Positions 27,241 through 37,437 of a stretch of 47,766 nt of DNA are shown piece after piece. The notes beneath the pieces were generated by a model. It was not told where the DNA came from. It saw only the letters and a list, made by a program, of their open reading frames with translations, and did no database searches. The stretch covers positions 1,794-49,559 of the forward strand of contig NZ_LMUY01000074.1 of the NCBI RefSeq assembly GCF_009765685.1. Direction: 5' to 3'. Source of the DNA: Acidisphaera sp. L21 (GTDB taxonomy: Bacteria; Pseudomonadota; Alphaproteobacteria; Acetobacterales; Acetobacteraceae). The translations under genes were made by a program, and so were the position numbers. Position 1 is the first letter of the stretch. Each line of letters begins with the position of its first letter.

Positions 27241-28068
27241 GTGACTGCGAAGACAACGATCTTGGCCATGCTGGCTGTTTGCCTACCAATCGCGACTGCC
27301 AACGCAGACGCGGACGCCGATGCCGAGGCGTTTCGCGCGATCATGTTGCAGCGGCTGCGTCGGCAGACATTCCCACAATATGTGAATGTTCTGGCAAATG
27401 CCGCCCAACTCGGGCAGGTCGCCGTATCCTGCGGCGTCCGGGACGAGCCATGGGGCCGCCGGTATCAAGCAGCGGTTCTAGATGCGTTACAGAAGCATCT
27501 GGCCGATCAGGACGCCTTACCACGCCCGGTGAACCTTGGCGAAACCGAGCAAGCCACGCATGCGCTGGGCGAGTTGACATCCAATGTTTCCACGACCGAG
27601 CCCGTGCCGCCTGCTTTGTGTGACCGCCTGAAGAGCGATCACGGCGTGGCATTGGCCGGGCTGGATGCGCATGCCGCCGGTAGGACGCCGTTCTCCGTGC
27701 CAATCCGCCGGACACCCGAACCGGAGGCCGATGCCCGCCGGGCCTACGTTGGGACAGTCGAGAAGGCGCTGCCTGACGATTTCGGCCAACTCGGCATGCA
27801 ACTCGCCACTGCCGCGCAATGCACGGAGCTACAGTCCAAGATCCAATCCATTCGCAGCGATCTTGCAGCGCTCGCCGGGCGGCTTCCCAACAGGGAGTAT
27901 GGGGACGCGGCGACCGCGAAGCTCGCAGGCGCGCGGTCGGCGTTGACGGCAGACCAGACGCCCCCATGCGACCGGCTGGCCGTGCAGTTGACCACACTGA
28001 CCGATCAGGCAATGCCATTCCTGCGCAGCACGATCGACTCGTTGCAGCCAGATGCGCCTTGGCCGTAG
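27241..28068 (+). CDS. Exported protein of unknown function with two Cys-paired repeats
   Basis: A 275-residue protein I do not recognise. GTG 27241 has GGAGG 8 nt upstream, and the signal peptide MTAKTTILAMLAVCLPIATA ends ANA, followed by a D/A run. After the signal there are four Cys: C64, C127, C194 and C243. C127 and C243 both occur as P-x(0-3)-CDRL, and C64 and C194 both follow AA/AV plus a hydrophobic residue. This suggests two copies of a roughly 60-residue helical unit, each with a possible disulfide. No catalytic motif or membrane anchor is visible. It probably has its own promoter in the 79-bp gap. Confidence 0.7.
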   Translation: MTAKTTILAMLAVCLPIATANADADADAEAFRAIMLQRLRRQTFPQYVNVLANAAQLGQVAVSCGVRDEPWGRRYQAAVLDALQKHLADQDALPRPVNLGETEQATHALGELTSNVSTTEPVPPALCDRLKSDHGVALAGLDAHAAGRTPFSVPIRRTPEPEADARRAYVGTVEKALPDDFGQLGMQLATAAQCTELQSKIQSIRSDLAALAGRLPNREYGDAATAKLAGARSALTADQTPPCDRLAVQLTTLTDQAMPFLRSTIDSLQPDAPWP

Positions 28069-28587
28069 GCTCGGCTGCCATCGATGGGTTCTTTCCATAA
28101 TCTGCATTATGCGACTTTCATTGATGCAGTTGATGCCCGAAGATGCCGATTGGGTCGCCACGACGCCGGATCGCCTGAACGACTTGTCTTCCCCCTCTGC
28201 GGCGCAGCACGGCCGCGTGCCGACCGCTGCAGAGCGTATCCAGGGCGCCCAAGTGGCGACTTGGGCGTGCGATAAGCAGGCAGGCCGAGTGCATCACAAA
28301 CGGCTGTATAGTGGGCGCCGTATCGTGGACGGCGCTTCACGTGCCCTCACCGCCTTAATGACAAAGGCCGTGGCTGGCCGGACGGTGTTGCCTACGGTGG
28401 TGCGAGATCTGCTCAGGCTAAGAGTATCATGATGCCTAGACAACGCCCCAACCATCGGACCAAACCGTTGGAGAGCATAGACGCGAAAACGGATCCATAC
28501 TCGCCACTGTTGCCTTCGGTGTTCCTTTTCTGACTTACCAGCCGAGCTAAAGCGCTTGGCGGCTCTCTACCCTAATGGGTCAGTAAC
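28069..28587. other. Poorly coding stretch with one doubtful frame
   Basis: No gene is well supported here. A plus-strand frame 28109-28432 (107 codons, starting MRLSLMQLMPEDADW) is the longest candidate, but it has no ribosome site, no domain and three competing frames on both strands. Beyond 28433 the DNA has lower GC and many stops in all frames, unlike the surrounding genes. It may be decayed or recently acquired DNA. Confidence 0.35.
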
Positions 28588-28719
28588 TCACTTCTGTGTT
28601 TCAGTAATCGCCGCATCGCTGGACTTAGACTCGATATCCGGGCTGCGGAGCATTATCACGACCAGGCCGCTGATCATTGCAAGTCCGGCTAATGCAAAAG
28701 TAAGGCTGAGAGAGATCAT
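28588..28719 (-). CDS. Possible 43-residue single-span membrane protein
   Basis: A short minus-strand frame. ATG 28719 is preceded by AGGA about 10 nt upstream. Residues 2-24 are a continuous hydrophobic helix (SLSLTFALAGLAMISGLVV is the core), and the rest is a polar, acidic, Ser/Thr-rich tail ending ETQK. The N-out or N-in orientation cannot be decided; the R after the helix favours a cytoplasmic tail. It lies alone in AT-richer DNA. Small size leaves a real possibility of chance, so confidence is low. Confidence 0.4.
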   Translation of the reverse strand: MISLSLTFALAGLAMISGLVVIMLRSPDIESKSSDAAITETQK

Positions 28720-28805
28720 CGATTTACTATCCTGTCTGTGTTTCTATTAACAAGGTGCCTCGTATTGGATTGGATTTGAAGTAGATTCTTGTTAAGGCGT
28801 TTCAA

Positions 28806-29261
28806 GTATTGTCAGCGCTGACTAGAATAGGCCAGGGGTTGAGCGCCCGTCTTGCCAGCCTTGATCCAAGTGGACCGTAACCAGCGATCCGTAGCGGCGC
28901 GTCACGCGAGATCGTCAGCTGGCAGGAGGCCCAATCGCTCGTCGACTTCGCGAGAGCGCGTGCGTGGTGGAAGCTGGATGCGACGTCGCGAAGGTCATGA
29001 GAAATCGCCGATTTCCCACTTTCGTCGATCTGTGATGACGTAGCGGTGAGCCAGGAATCATATTGGCCGAAGGCAGTTTGCACCCGGGCGGCGGCGGATA
29101 TCCAAGCCGCTGTCTGTTCCGACGCCAAAGCGGAAGTTATGATCGCCGCGTTCGCCTTGGGCGTTCCGTACGCGACTGCCGACACGGTGGAGGATAAAGC
29201 CCAGCCGCATGAGTGCACCGCCAGACGGCAGGCGCAGGATCTGCTGAAGGCACTGGCATGA
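28806..29261 (+). pseudogene. Possible degraded gene with two in-frame stops
   Basis: One plus-strand frame reads as protein-like sequence interrupted only by TAA (near 28872) and TGA (near 28998). Recognisable stretches are IGQGLSARLASLDPSG, then EIVSWQEAQSLVDFARARAW, then SQESYWPKAVCTRAAADIQ, and the end ECTARRQAQDLLKALA. The intact last part (GTG 29046 to 29261) could encode 71 residues. A short frame of 22 codons follows in an ATGA overlap at 29258, as if a second gene had been cut. An open antisense frame (28802-29218) shares the same wobble positions, so composition cannot separate them. Homology is not recognised. Confidence 0.3.
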
Positions 29262-29526
29262 ACCCGGACTGGAAGGGTGTGGCGATCGGCGCCTCCGTGG
29301 AAATCAGCACCATCGCAGCATTCTGACGCGGCCGGCCCGGTGCCACGCCGAAGGGCGTCGGCGCGACTAGAACCCGCCGGCCATTGATTGGCCTGGGGAG
29401 CGTTTGAACGAGATCTAGGGCACCTTGGAGACGGCGTTGAACAGTGCGACGGCGGAAAGATGACGATCCCCTCCGACGAGTCGTCGTCGCCACCATCTGG
29501 TAAGTCATTGGTTCTTGGGGATTTAT
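29262..29526. other. Intergenic DNA upstream of tRNA-Lys, nothing recognised
   Basis: No convincing frame, repeat or RNA was found. The first 65 bp can be read as a 22-codon frame (MNPDWKGVAIGASVEIS) that stops early and may be a remnant. Confidence 0.35.
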
Positions 29527-29602
29527 TGGTGGGCCCGCAGGGGTTCGAACCCTGGACCCCAAGATTAAAAGTCTCGTGCTCTACCAGCTGAGCTACAGGC
29601 CC
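29527..29602 (-). tRNA. tRNA-Lys (anticodon UUU)
   Basis: A 76-nt tRNA on the minus strand. The acceptor stem GGGCCTG pairs with CGGGCCC (one G-U), then discriminator A and encoded CCA. The D-arm is GCTCAGCTGGTAGAGC. The anticodon loop CTTTTAA has TTT, closed by GAGA/TCTT-type pairing. The variable loop is short, and the T-arm is CAGGGTTCGAACCCCTG. It decodes AAA and AAG. Confidence 0.97.
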
Positions 29603-29646
29603 GCCGCGGCACCGCCTAACCCGGCGGTGCCGCTATCGTCAACCGA

Positions 29647-30228
29647 TCAGCTGTTTTCTTCAGCCATCAGGCGCATCTTGATGATTTTGTCCGGGTTGGA
29701 CACGGATCCACTGCTACCAGCGCCCTTCTTCAGGCCGTCGACAAACTCCATGCCGGATACGACCTGGCCCCAGATCGTGTATTGCCCGTCCAAGAACGGC
29801 GCCGGGGCGAAGCAGATGAAGAACTGGCTGTTTGCCGTGTTCGGCGCCTGAGTCCGGGCCGCACCCACGGTGCCCCGCAGGAAGTGGGCGCTGTTGGTGA
29901 ACTCGGCCTTCAGGTCCGGATATTTGCTGCCACCGCCGCCGGTGCCAGTCGGATCGCCGCCCTGGGCCATGAAGCCGTCGATGACGCGGTGGAACGGCGT
30001 GCCGTCGTAGAAGTGCTCGTGGCACAGCAGTTTCACCCGCTCCACATGCAACGGTGCCAGATCTGGACGCAGGCGGATGACGACCCGGCCACCCTTTACG
30101 TCCAGGTAAACCGTGTTCTGAGGGTCCAGCGCCGGCTGGCCGTCGGCGGTGGAAGAAGCAGCGTCGCTCATCAAAGCTCCGATCGCAATCGTGGTGAGTA
30201 AGGTACGGCGGTTTATACGGCTATCCAT
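29647..30228 (-). CDS. ppiA: Cyclophilin-type peptidyl-prolyl cis-trans isomerase
   Basis: A 193-residue cyclophilin, probably exported. ATG 30228 has GGGAGG 5 nt upstream, and its N-terminus MDSRINRRTLLTTIAIGALM looks like a Tat signal (RR then hydrophobic). A start at the internal Met (30171) would give a cytoplasmic form. The core motifs FYDGTPFHRVIDGFMAQGGD, GTVGAART and NSQFFICF are intact, including the catalytic Arg in FHRVI. The Trp of the cyclosporin pocket is present (YTIWGQV). It lies 21 bp after coaD on the same strand. Confidence 0.92.
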   Translation of the reverse strand: MDSRINRRTLLTTIAIGALMSDAASSTADGQPALDPQNTVYLDVKGGRVVIRLRPDLAPLHVERVKLLCHEHFYDGTPFHRVIDGFMAQGGDPTGTGGGGSKYPDLKAEFTNSAHFLRGTVGAARTQAPNTANSQFFICFAPAPFLDGQYTIWGQVVSGMEFVDGLKKGAGSSGSVSNPDKIIKMRLMAEENS

Positions 30229-30249
30229 GGGAACCTCCCGTGGGAGAAA

Positions 30250-30795
30250 TCAAGCACTGGAGCGCACCCGTGCCAGGGTGCGCTCCAACGTCAACGCGGG
30301 CACGAAGGAGGAGATGTCGCCACCCAACTGAGCGATCTCCTTGACGAAACGGGATGATATGAATTGGTGCGTCTCGCTGGCCGTCAGAAACACTGTCTCG
30401 ATCGTTGGGTCTAGACGGTAATTCATCCCCGCCATCTGAAATTCATAGTCGAAGTCACTGACGGCACGCAGGCCACGGATGATCACACCTGCGCCATTGT
30501 CCCGGGCGAAGTCCACTAGCAGGCCGCCGAAGCTTGTCACTTCGATGACTGTTCCCGTTCTAGCAGCGATGGCGTCCATTTCGGCACGGACCAACTCCAT
30601 GCGCTCCTCGATCGGGAAGATCGGGCCTTTACCGGCATTCGCAGCGACGCCCACCACCAAGTGGTCCAAGATACGGGCCGCACGGCTGATGATGTCGATG
30701 TGCCCGTTCGTGACCGGGTCGAACGTGCCGGGGTAAACGCCGGTATGACGGTCTAGCGGGCGCACTGCATTGGGTTCAGCCAAGGGAATCATCAT
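30250..30795 (-). CDS. coaD: Phosphopantetheine adenylyltransferase
   Basis: About 181 residues as drawn; the fourth step of CoA synthesis. The nucleotidyl-transferase motif is [14 protein letters not shown], and the C-terminal substrate motif is [26 protein letters not shown] is also family-typical. The start is uncertain. ATG 30795 or 30792 would overlap the end of gyrA by about 20 nt, while GTG 30765 just after the gyrA stop gives 171 residues, nearer the family norm of about 165. No option has a strong ribosome site. It is probably translated from the gyrA transcript. Confidence 0.93.
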   Translation of the reverse strand: MMIPLAEPNAVRPLDRHTGVYPGTFDPVTNGHIDIISRAARILDHLVVGVAANAGKGPIFPIEERMELVRAEMDAIAARTGTVIEVTSFGGLLVDFARDNGAGVIIRGLRAVSDFDYEFQMAGMNYRLDPTIETVFLTASETHQFISSRFVKEIAQLGGDISSFVPALTLERTLARVRSSA

Positions 30796-33640
30796 CAGTA
30801 TCTGCGTCACCGGCGCCATCTGGGTTGTCGACCCCGATGGCGCGGTCCTCAGCGACGCCGTCCTCAGCCACGCCGTCCTCAGGCACCTCGCCCGCGGCCT
30901 CGTCCAGTCCGGCAATCGCTTCTGCCACTGGGAAGACCGCCGTCACGTGCTCGCCATCGCTGACGCGAAACAGGGTCACGCCCGTTGCCTGGCGCCCGGT
31001 GATCCGCACCCCGTCGCTGCTGATGCGGATGAGCCGCCCGACATTGGTCACCAGCATCACGTCCGTGCCGGGCCGAACCGGCAGGGTGCCTACCACGGCA
31101 GTGCCCTTGCGGCCGCCGAGGACTATGTTCGTGATCCCCTGCCCGCCACGCCCAGTCACCCGGTAATCGTAGGCCGAGGATCGCTTACCGAATCCGGCAT
31201 CCGTCACCGTCAGCAGCAGTTCCTCGCGGTGATCCATCTCTTCCAGCCGCTCGGCGCTCACCTCGCTGGCGTCGTCGGCGCCGGACTCCTCGGAGTCCGC
31301 ATCTGCCTCGACTGAGCTATCTACGTCCTCACCCTGCGCCCGGCGACGCGCGGCCGCACCCCGCAGGAAGGTCGCGCGCTCGTGCACCGTGGCCTCAACA
31401 TGGGACAGAACCGACAGGCTGATCACCTCGTCCTGCGCGCCAAGCTTGATGCCCCGCACCCCGGCGCTATCACGCCCAGCGAACACGCGAACCACGTCAT
31501 CGGTCACTGGGAAGCGGATGCAGCGACCGCGCCGGGTCGCGAGCAACACGTCGTCGCCCTCGCGGCACGTTGCGACGCCGACCAGATGGTCACCTTCGTC
31601 CAGCTTCATCGCGATCAGACCTGAAGACCGTACGCGGCCAAAATCGGACAACTTGTTTCGCCGCACCCCGCCGCTGGCCGTGGCGAACAGCAAGTGCAGA
31701 TTGTCCCACAGCCCCTCATCCTGCGGCAATGGCAGGACAGTGGTGACCGTATCGGTGCCGAGGTCGGGCAGCAGGTTGACCAGAGCGCGACCCTTCGCGG
31801 CGGGTTGTGCCTCCGGCAGGCGCCATACCTTCTCCCGGAATGCCTTGCCGCCGGAGGAGAAGAACAGAACCCATTGATGCGTATGGGCATTGAACGAGCG
31901 CGTTACGACGTCGTCACCACGCATCCCCGCTGCAGACCGGCCGCGACCGCCGCGAACCTGCTGGCGGAAGGCATCCAGCGGCGTCCTTTTGATGAAGCCG
32001 TCGCGAGTGATGGTGACGACCATCTGCCCTGGTTCGATGAGGCTTTCATCGTCCTGGTCGGCGACGGCGTCGACGATCGAGGTCATGCGCGGCGTGGCAA
32101 TTTCGGCCCGAACGGTAGCCAATTCCTCGCGCATCACCTCCAGCCGGCGCGGACGGCTTCCGATGATCTCCAGCAACTCGGTGATCCGCTCGGCGACCTC
32201 GGTCAGTTCCGCCTGGATCTTCTCGCGCTCAAGGCCGGTCAACCGGGCCAGGCGAAGTTCCAGGATACCCCGGGCTTGCGCCTCGGTCAGGTGAACGGTG
32301 TGGTTCGGCGGCTCGCCAATAACTTGATTGCCCAGGTCATCGATCAATGCCAGCAGCGCGTCGATATCGCCGGCGGGCCAAGCTCGCGCCATCAGTTCCG
32401 TGCGCGCGACCGCCGCGTCGGGGCTGGCGCGGATGACGCGGATCACCTCGTCGATATTGGCAACGGCAATCGCCAAGCCCACCAACAGATGCGCCCGCTC
32501 ACGCGCCTTATTCAGCTCGAACCGGCTGCGGCGAAGGATCACTTCCTCGCGAAACGCGATGAACGCGGCCAGCGCGTCCTTCAGGCCCATCAGGCGCGGG
32601 CGGCCCTGGTCAAGCGCCAGCATGTTGACGCTGAACTGGGTCTGCAGCTGGGTGAACCGATACAGGTGGTTCAGCACCACCTCCGGCGTGGCATCGCGCT
32701 TCAGCTCGATCACGATGCGCATGCCGTCGCGGTCCGATTCGTCGCGCAAATCGCTGATGCCCTCGACTTGCTTGGCCCGCACCAATTCGGCGATGCGCTC
32801 GATCAGCGTGTTCTTGTTCACCTGGTAAGGGATTTCGCTCACGATGATCGCATTGCGATCCTTGCGGATCTCCTCGATCGCCGCCTTTGCCCGTAGCGGG
32901 ATGCCGCCTCGCCCGGTCTCGAAGGCCGACCGGATACCGGAGCGCCCGAGGATGATCCCACCGGTCGGGAAGTCCGGCCCGGGAATGATCTTCATCAGTT
33001 CGTCGAGGGTGATCTCGGGGTTCTCGATCATCGCAAATGTCGCGTCGATCACTTCTCCGGCGTTGTGCGTCGGGATGTTGGTGGCCATACCCACCGCGAT
33101 GCCGCTGCCACCGTTGACCAGCAGATTCGGGAACGCGGCCGGGAGCACCTTCGGCTCAACATCGGCTTCGTCGTAGTTCGGCCCAAAATCGACCGTATCC
33201 TTGTCGATATCGGCTAGCATGTGCATCGCAGCGCGCGACAGCCGGCTTTCCGTATAACGCATCGCGGCTGGCGGATCGCCGTCGATCGAGCCGAAATTGC
33301 CTTGCCCGTCGATCAGCGGCACGCGCAGGCTGAAGGGTTGCGCCATGCGCACCATAGCGTCGTAAATCGCCGAGTCGCCGTGCGGGTGATACTTACCCAT
33401 CACCTCGCCCACGATACGGGCCGACTTGCGGTAGGCCTTGTCGTGCGTGAAGCCGCTTTCCTGCATCGCATACAGGATCCGGCGATGCACCGGCTTCAGC
33501 CCGTCGCGCGCATCCGGGAGCGCACGGCTGACGATGACCGACATGGCGTAGTCGAGGTAGGAGCGACGCATCTCCTCCTCCAGCATGACCGGATGAAGGT
33601 CGGGCTGGTCCGGGGGCGTCGGGGGGGTGGTTTCACTCAT
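30776..33640 (-). CDS. gyrA: DNA gyrase subunit A
   Basis: A 954-residue type II topoisomerase subunit. The catalytic Tyr is Y129 in [11 protein letters not shown]. The quinolone region [19 protein letters not shown] keeps the susceptible-type Ser (S90) and Asp (D94). The GyrA box is QQVRGGRG, which separates it from ParC. The C-terminal beta-pinwheel is interrupted at about 760-801 by a charged insert ([19 protein letters not shown] and following). It ends in an acidic tail with the repeat [12 protein letters not shown]. Such additions are common in alphaproteobacteria. It lies downstream of ssb, 9 nt away, on the same strand. Confidence 0.97.
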   Translation of the reverse strand: MSETTPPTPPDQPDLHPVMLEEEMRRSYLDYAMSVIVSRALPDARDGLKPVHRRILYAMQESGFTHDKAYRKSARIVGEVMGKYHPHGDSAIYDAMVRMAQPFSLRVPLIDGQGNFGSIDGDPPAAMRYTESRLSRAAMHMLADIDKDTVDFGPNYDEADVEPKVLPAAFPNLLVNGGSGIAVGMATNIPTHNAGEVIDATFAMIENPEITLDELMKIIPGPDFPTGGIILGRSGIRSAFETGRGGIPLRAKAAIEEIRKDRNAIIVSEIPYQVNKNTLIERIAELVRAKQVEGISDLRDESDRDGMRIVIELKRDATPEVVLNHLYRFTQLQTQFSVNMLALDQGRPRLMGLKDALAAFIAFREEVILRRSRFELNKARERAHLLVGLAIAVANIDEVIRVIRASPDAAVARTELMARAWPAGDIDALLALIDDLGNQVIGEPPNHTVHLTEAQARGILELRLARLTGLEREKIQAELTEVAERITELLEIIGSRPRRLEVMREELATVRAEIATPRMTSIVDAVADQDDESLIEPGQMVVTITRDGFIKRTPLDAFRQQVRGGRGRSAAGMRGDDVVTRSFNAHTHQWVLFFSSGGKAFREKVWRLPEAQPAAKGRALVNLLPDLGTDTVTTVLPLPQDEGLWDNLHLLFATASGGVRRNKLSDFGRVRSSGLIAMKLDEGDHLVGVATCREGDDVLLATRRGRCIRFPVTDDVVRVFAGRDSAGVRGIKLGAQDEVISLSVLSHVEATVHERATFLRGAAARRRAQGEDVDSSVEADADSEESGADDASEVSAERLEEMDHREELLLTVTDAGFGKRSSAYDYRVTGRGGQGITNIVLGGRKGTAVVGTLPVRPGTDVMLVTNVGRLIRISSDGVRITGRQATGVTLFRVSDGEHVTAVFPVAEAIAGLDEAAGEVPEDGVAEDGVAEDRAIGVDNPDGAGDADTDDDSLG

Positions 33641-33649
33641 GTTCAGAAC

Positions 33650-34162
33650 TTAAAATGGGATGTCGTCGTCCAGGTCGCCCCCCTTGTTGGGCTCCCAGGA
33701 TGGCGCGCCACCGCCACCGGTAGCACCACGCGCTGGCTGGCGAGTGGCCGGCTGGCGCGGCGCGTAGCCACCACTATCGCCGCCCATGCCGCCGCCTTCA
33801 TCCGCCCCGCGCTGGCTATCCAGCAGGGTGATATCGCCGCGGAACCGGTCCACCACGACTTCAGTGGTGTATTTTTCCTGGCCGGATTGGTCGGTCCATT
33901 TGCGGGTCTGCAAGGAGCCCTCGACGTAGAGCTTGCGGCCCTTCTTCACAAACCGCTCGACCACGTCGACCAGGCGATCGTTGAAAATGACCACCCGATG
34001 CCACTCAGTCTTCTCCTTGCGCTCACCGGACGCCTTGTCGTTCCAGGTCTCGCTGGTCGCCAGGGTCAGGTTCGCAATCTTGCCGCCGCTTTGCGTGCTG
34101 CGGATCTCCGGATCCTTGCCGATATTGCCGACCAGGATCACTTTGTTGACGCTACCGGCCAT
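33650..34162 (-). CDS. ssb: Single-stranded DNA-binding protein
   Basis: A 170-residue SSB. The OB fold spans 1 to about 112, starting [19 protein letters not shown], with the aromatic contacts ETWNDK and TEWHRVV. A Gly/Arg/Pro-rich linker follows, and the acidic interaction tail DLDDDIPF ends the protein. It tetramerises on single-stranded DNA in replication and repair. It is divergent from uvrA across 208 bp holding a LexA box; the box is 160 bp from the ssb start, so control of ssb by it is possible but less sure than for uvrA. Confidence 0.97.
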   Translation of the reverse strand: MAGSVNKVILVGNIGKDPEIRSTQSGGKIANLTLATSETWNDKASGERKEKTEWHRVVIFNDRLVDVVERFVKKGRKLYVEGSLQTRKWTDQSGQEKYTTEVVVDRFRGDITLLDSQRGADEGGGMGGDSGGYAPRQPATRQPARGATGGGGAPSWEPNKGGDLDDDIPF

Positions 34163-34324
34163 ACCCGAAACCTCCGAATCCGCGTGTCATACCCTGCCCG
34201 CCCCCGTGGGTCCATGCCGGGGTATCACTTCATGCAACCAATGGCTCACCAGGTCGCTTGGTGCCAAACAGCGTGCAATGCGGAAAACTCGTTGCCGCGC
34301 GTGTCATAACGCCCCATATATCGG

Positions 34325-34339
34325 GAACAAGACAGGAAC
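34325..34339. promoter_or_regulatory. LexA (SOS) box, GAAC-N7-GAAC
   Basis: GAACAAGACAGGAAC is an exact match to the alphaproteobacterial SOS operator, GTTC-N7-GTTC on the opposite strand. It lies 31 nt upstream of the uvrA start codon, in the divergent ssb-uvrA region. uvrA is a standard LexA target, which supports the call. Confidence 0.85.
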
Positions 34340-34370
34340 GCCAGTGGCGTTTGGTCATTGCGGAGGCTTG

Positions 34371-37259
34371 ATGGACGGATCGATCCCACCGGGGGCAGGC
34401 GCTCGCGGCTTCATTACCGTGCGCGGCGCACGGGAACACAACCTCAAGAACATCGACGTCCAGATTCCACGGGACCAGCTGACAGTCATCACCGGGCTGT
34501 CCGGCAGCGGGAAGTCGTCGCTCGCCTTCGACACGATTTATGCCGAGGGTCAGCGGCGCTATGTCGAGTCGCTCTCCGCCTATGCCCGCCAGTTCCTGGA
34601 ATTGATGGGTAAGCCGGATGTCGACAGTATCGAGGGTTTGTCCCCCGCGATCTCGATCGAACAGAAGACCACCAGCCGCAACCCGCGGTCTACCGTTGGC
34701 ACGGTGACGGAGATCCACGACTACATGCGCCTGCTTTGGGCCCGCGCCGGGGTGCCGTATTCCCCGGCGACCGGGCTGCCGATCGAGGCGCAGACCGTGA
34801 GCCAGATGGTAGACCGTGTGCTGGCCATGCCGGAGGGCACGCGCCTTCTGCTGCTGGCCCCCGTGGTACGCGACCGTAAAGGTGAGTACCGAAAGGAATT
34901 GGCCGAGTTGCAGCGCCGCGGCTTCACCCGCGCCAAGGTGGATGGCACGCTATACGAGATTGCCGACGTCCCAGCGCTCAACCGCAAGACGAAGCATGAT
35001 ATCGAGGCGGTGATCGACCGTATCGTGGTGCGCCCCGGCATGGAAAGCCGCCTGGCCGATAGCTTCGAAACCGCGCTCGCCATGGCCGATGGCATCGTCT
35101 ACGCCGAAACTGCCGACACGAAGGCGGAGCGAACGGTGTTCTCCTCCCGTTTCGCCTGCCCGGTTAGCGGTTTCACGATCGAGGAAATCGAGCCGCGGCT
35201 GTTCTCCTTCAACTCCCCACACGGCGCCTGCCCGGCCTGCGACGGGTTGGGAATGGAGACATTCTTCGACCCCTCCCTCGTCGTGCCGGATGAGCGCGCC
35301 TCGATCGCCGAGGGTGCGGTCGCACCCTGGTCCGGCGCCAAGAGCGAGTATTACGACCAGACGCTCACCTCCATCGCCCGGCACTTCAAGGTGACGACGC
35401 GTAAGCCCTGGGACGAACTGCCCGAGCATGTGCGCGACGTGATCCTAATGGGCGGCAAGGAGCCGATCGAGTTCACCTATAAGGACGGCGTGCGCAGCTA
35501 CAGCGTCACGAAGCCTTTCGAGGGCGTGCTGCGCAACCTGGAGCGCCGTTGGCAGGAGACGGATTCCGCCTGGGTGCGTGAGGAAATGAGCCGCTACCAG
35601 GCAGAAAAGCCGTGCAAGGTATGCGATGGCGCACGGCTGAAGCCGGAGGCGCTGGCGGTGCGCATCGCAGGTGAACACATCGCGGCTGCCTCCGATCTGT
35701 CGATCCGCCGGGCCCTGGAATGGTTCTCCAAGGTGGAGGCAACGCTGACCCCGCAGCGCGCCGAGATCGCCGGGCGTATCCTGAAAGAGATCCTGGAGCG
35801 GCTGCGCTTTTTGGACGATGTGGGCTTGGAATACCTGACCCTATCGCGCGGCAGCACCACGCTGTCCGGCGGAGAAAGCCAGCGCATCCGCCTGGCCAGC
35901 CAAATCGGTAGCGGGCTGACCGGCGTATTGTACGTGCTCGACGAGCCCAGTATCGGTCTGCACCAGCGCGATAACGAGCGCCTGTTGGGAACGCTGCGCC
36001 GGCTGAAGGCGCTTGGCAACACCGTGCTGGTGGTGGAGCATGATGAGGACGCGATCCGCGCCGCCGACCACCTGATCGACATGGGCCCGGCGGCAGGGAC
36101 GCTCGGCGGTCATGTGATCGCGGCCGGCACCCCGGCGGAAGTCGCGGCCAACCCAAAATCGCTCACCGGTGACTACCTGTCGGGGCGGCGACGGATCGAG
36201 GTACCGGCGCAACGGCGCAAGGTGGATCCTAAGCGGTTCATTCGCGTCATCGGCGCCCGCGGCAATAATTTGAAGGGCGATGTCGCCGAGTTCCCGCTTG
36301 GCACGTTCACCTGCATCAGCGGCGTGTCCGGTGGCGGCAAATCCACGTTGGTGATCGACACGTTATGGAAGGCGGCAAGCCGGCGGTTGATGGGCAGCGG
36401 CCAGGTACCAGCGCCGCATGAGCGGATCGAGGGACTGGATCAACTGGACAAAATTATCGACATCGACCAGTCCCCAATCGGCCGTACGCCGCGCAGCAAC
36501 CCGGCGACCTATACCGATCTGTTCGCGCCGATCCGCGATTGGTTCGCCGAACTACCGGAAAGCCGTGCTCGTGGCTACAAATCCGGCCGATTCAGCTTCA
36601 ACGTGAAGGGCGGCCGGTGCGAGGCATGCCAGGGCGACGGCGTGCTGAAGATCGAGATGCACTTCCTGCCCGACGTGTTCGTTACTTGCGACACCTGCAA
36701 GGGTGCGCGCTACAACCGCGAAACGTTGGACATCAAGTTCCGCGGCAAGTCGATCGCCGAAGTGCTGGACATGACGATTGACGAAGCCACCGCTTATTTC
36801 AGCGCCCAGCCCAAAATCCGAGACCGGTTGAGCATTCTACAGCGCGTAGGCCTGGGCTACGTCAAGCTCGGCCAGCAAGCCACCACATTATCGGGTGGTG
36901 AGGCGCAGCGCATCAAGCTGAGCAAGGAACTCGCCCGGCGCGCCACGGGGCGGACATTGTATATCTTGGACGAACCCACCACCGGATTGCATTTCGAGGA
37001 TGTGCGCAAGCTGCTGGAGGTGCTGCACGCCCTGGTGGATCAGGGCAACTCCGTCATCGTCATCGAGCACAATCTCGAGGTCATCAAGACGGCCGATTGG
37101 GTCCTGGATCTCGGGCCCGAAGGTGGCGAAGGCGGCGGCCGCATCGTGGCGCAAGGTACACCGGAGACGATTGCCGCGTCGGCGGAGAGTCATACCGGGC
37201 GCTTCCTGGCGCCCTTGTTAGTAGCGATCGGAAAGAAGAAAATCCGCAAACGCGCGTGA
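34371..37259 (+). CDS. uvrA: Excinuclease ABC subunit A
   Basis: A 962-residue damage-recognition ATPase of nucleotide excision repair. ATG 34371 follows GGAGG closely (4 nt); the frame is open much further upstream into antisense ssb, which is not coding. The first P-loop is GLSGSGKSS (42-50), with signature [15 protein letters not shown]. The second is GVSGGGKST, with signature [16 protein letters not shown]. The second zinc module is intact ([10 protein letters not shown], then [10 protein letters not shown]). In the first zinc module the leading pair is CPVS rather than CPxC, while CPACDGLG remains, so that finger is incomplete, as in many alphaproteobacteria. It is regulated by the LexA box upstream. 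Confidence 0.97.
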   Translation: MDGSIPPGAGARGFITVRGAREHNLKNIDVQIPRDQLTVITGLSGSGKSSLAFDTIYAEGQRRYVESLSAYARQFLELMGKPDVDSIEGLSPAISIEQKTTSRNPRSTVGTVTEIHDYMRLLWARAGVPYSPATGLPIEAQTVSQMVDRVLAMPEGTRLLLLAPVVRDRKGEYRKELAELQRRGFTRAKVDGTLYEIADVPALNRKTKHDIEAVIDRIVVRPGMESRLADSFETALAMADGIVYAETADTKAERTVFSSRFACPVSGFTIEEIEPRLFSFNSPHGACPACDGLGMETFFDPSLVVPDERASIAEGAVAPWSGAKSEYYDQTLTSIARHFKVTTRKPWDELPEHVRDVILMGGKEPIEFTYKDGVRSYSVTKPFEGVLRNLERRWQETDSAWVREEMSRYQAEKPCKVCDGARLKPEALAVRIAGEHIAAASDLSIRRALEWFSKVEATLTPQRAEIAGRILKEILERLRFLDDVGLEYLTLSRGSTTLSGGESQRIRLASQIGSGLTGVLYVLDEPSIGLHQRDNERLLGTLRRLKALGNTVLVVEHDEDAIRAADHLIDMGPAAGTLGGHVIAAGTPAEVAANPKSLTGDYLSGRRRIEVPAQRRKVDPKRFIRVIGARGNNLKGDVAEFPLGTFTCISGVSGGGKSTLVIDTLWKAASRRLMGSGQVPAPHERIEGLDQLDKIIDIDQSPIGRTPRSNPATYTDLFAPIRDWFAELPESRARGYKSGRFSFNVKGGRCEACQGDGVLKIEMHFLPDVFVTCDTCKGARYNRETLDIKFRGKSIAEVLDMTIDEATAYFSAQPKIRDRLSILQRVGLGYVKLGQQATTLSGGEAQRIKLSKELARRATGRTLYILDEPTTGLHFEDVRKLLEVLHALVDQGNSVIVIEHNLEVIKTADWVLDLGPEGGEGGGRIVAQGTPETIAASAESHTGRFLAPLLVAIGKKKIRKRA

Positions 37260-37437
37260 GACCTCGTACTGAATCGGGGCGCTTTGTCAGTTGCGGCTCC
37301 CGCATCATCATCCCGAAATGACAATTCGGATGTGACCGCCAGGGTGATGACCCAAGCTTTTCTGACTGGATCAACCGGAAGGTCTACTGACTGAAGTAGG
37401 CGTTGCGCGTCATCGTCGCCAACATGGGGAGGCGGCA

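Noticed and set aside
28556-28750. 64-codon plus-strand frame
   Set aside because: It is antisense to the more plausible 43-residue membrane frame and shows no start signal or domain.
31694-32896. 400-codon plus-strand frame opposite gyrA
   Set aside because: gyrA is unmistakable on the other strand; high GC leaves antisense frames open.
37280-37345. Terminator after uvrA (CCGAA ... TTCGG)
   Set aside because: The stem is only 5 bp with a 7-nt loop and there is no T-run, so I do not count it as a terminator.
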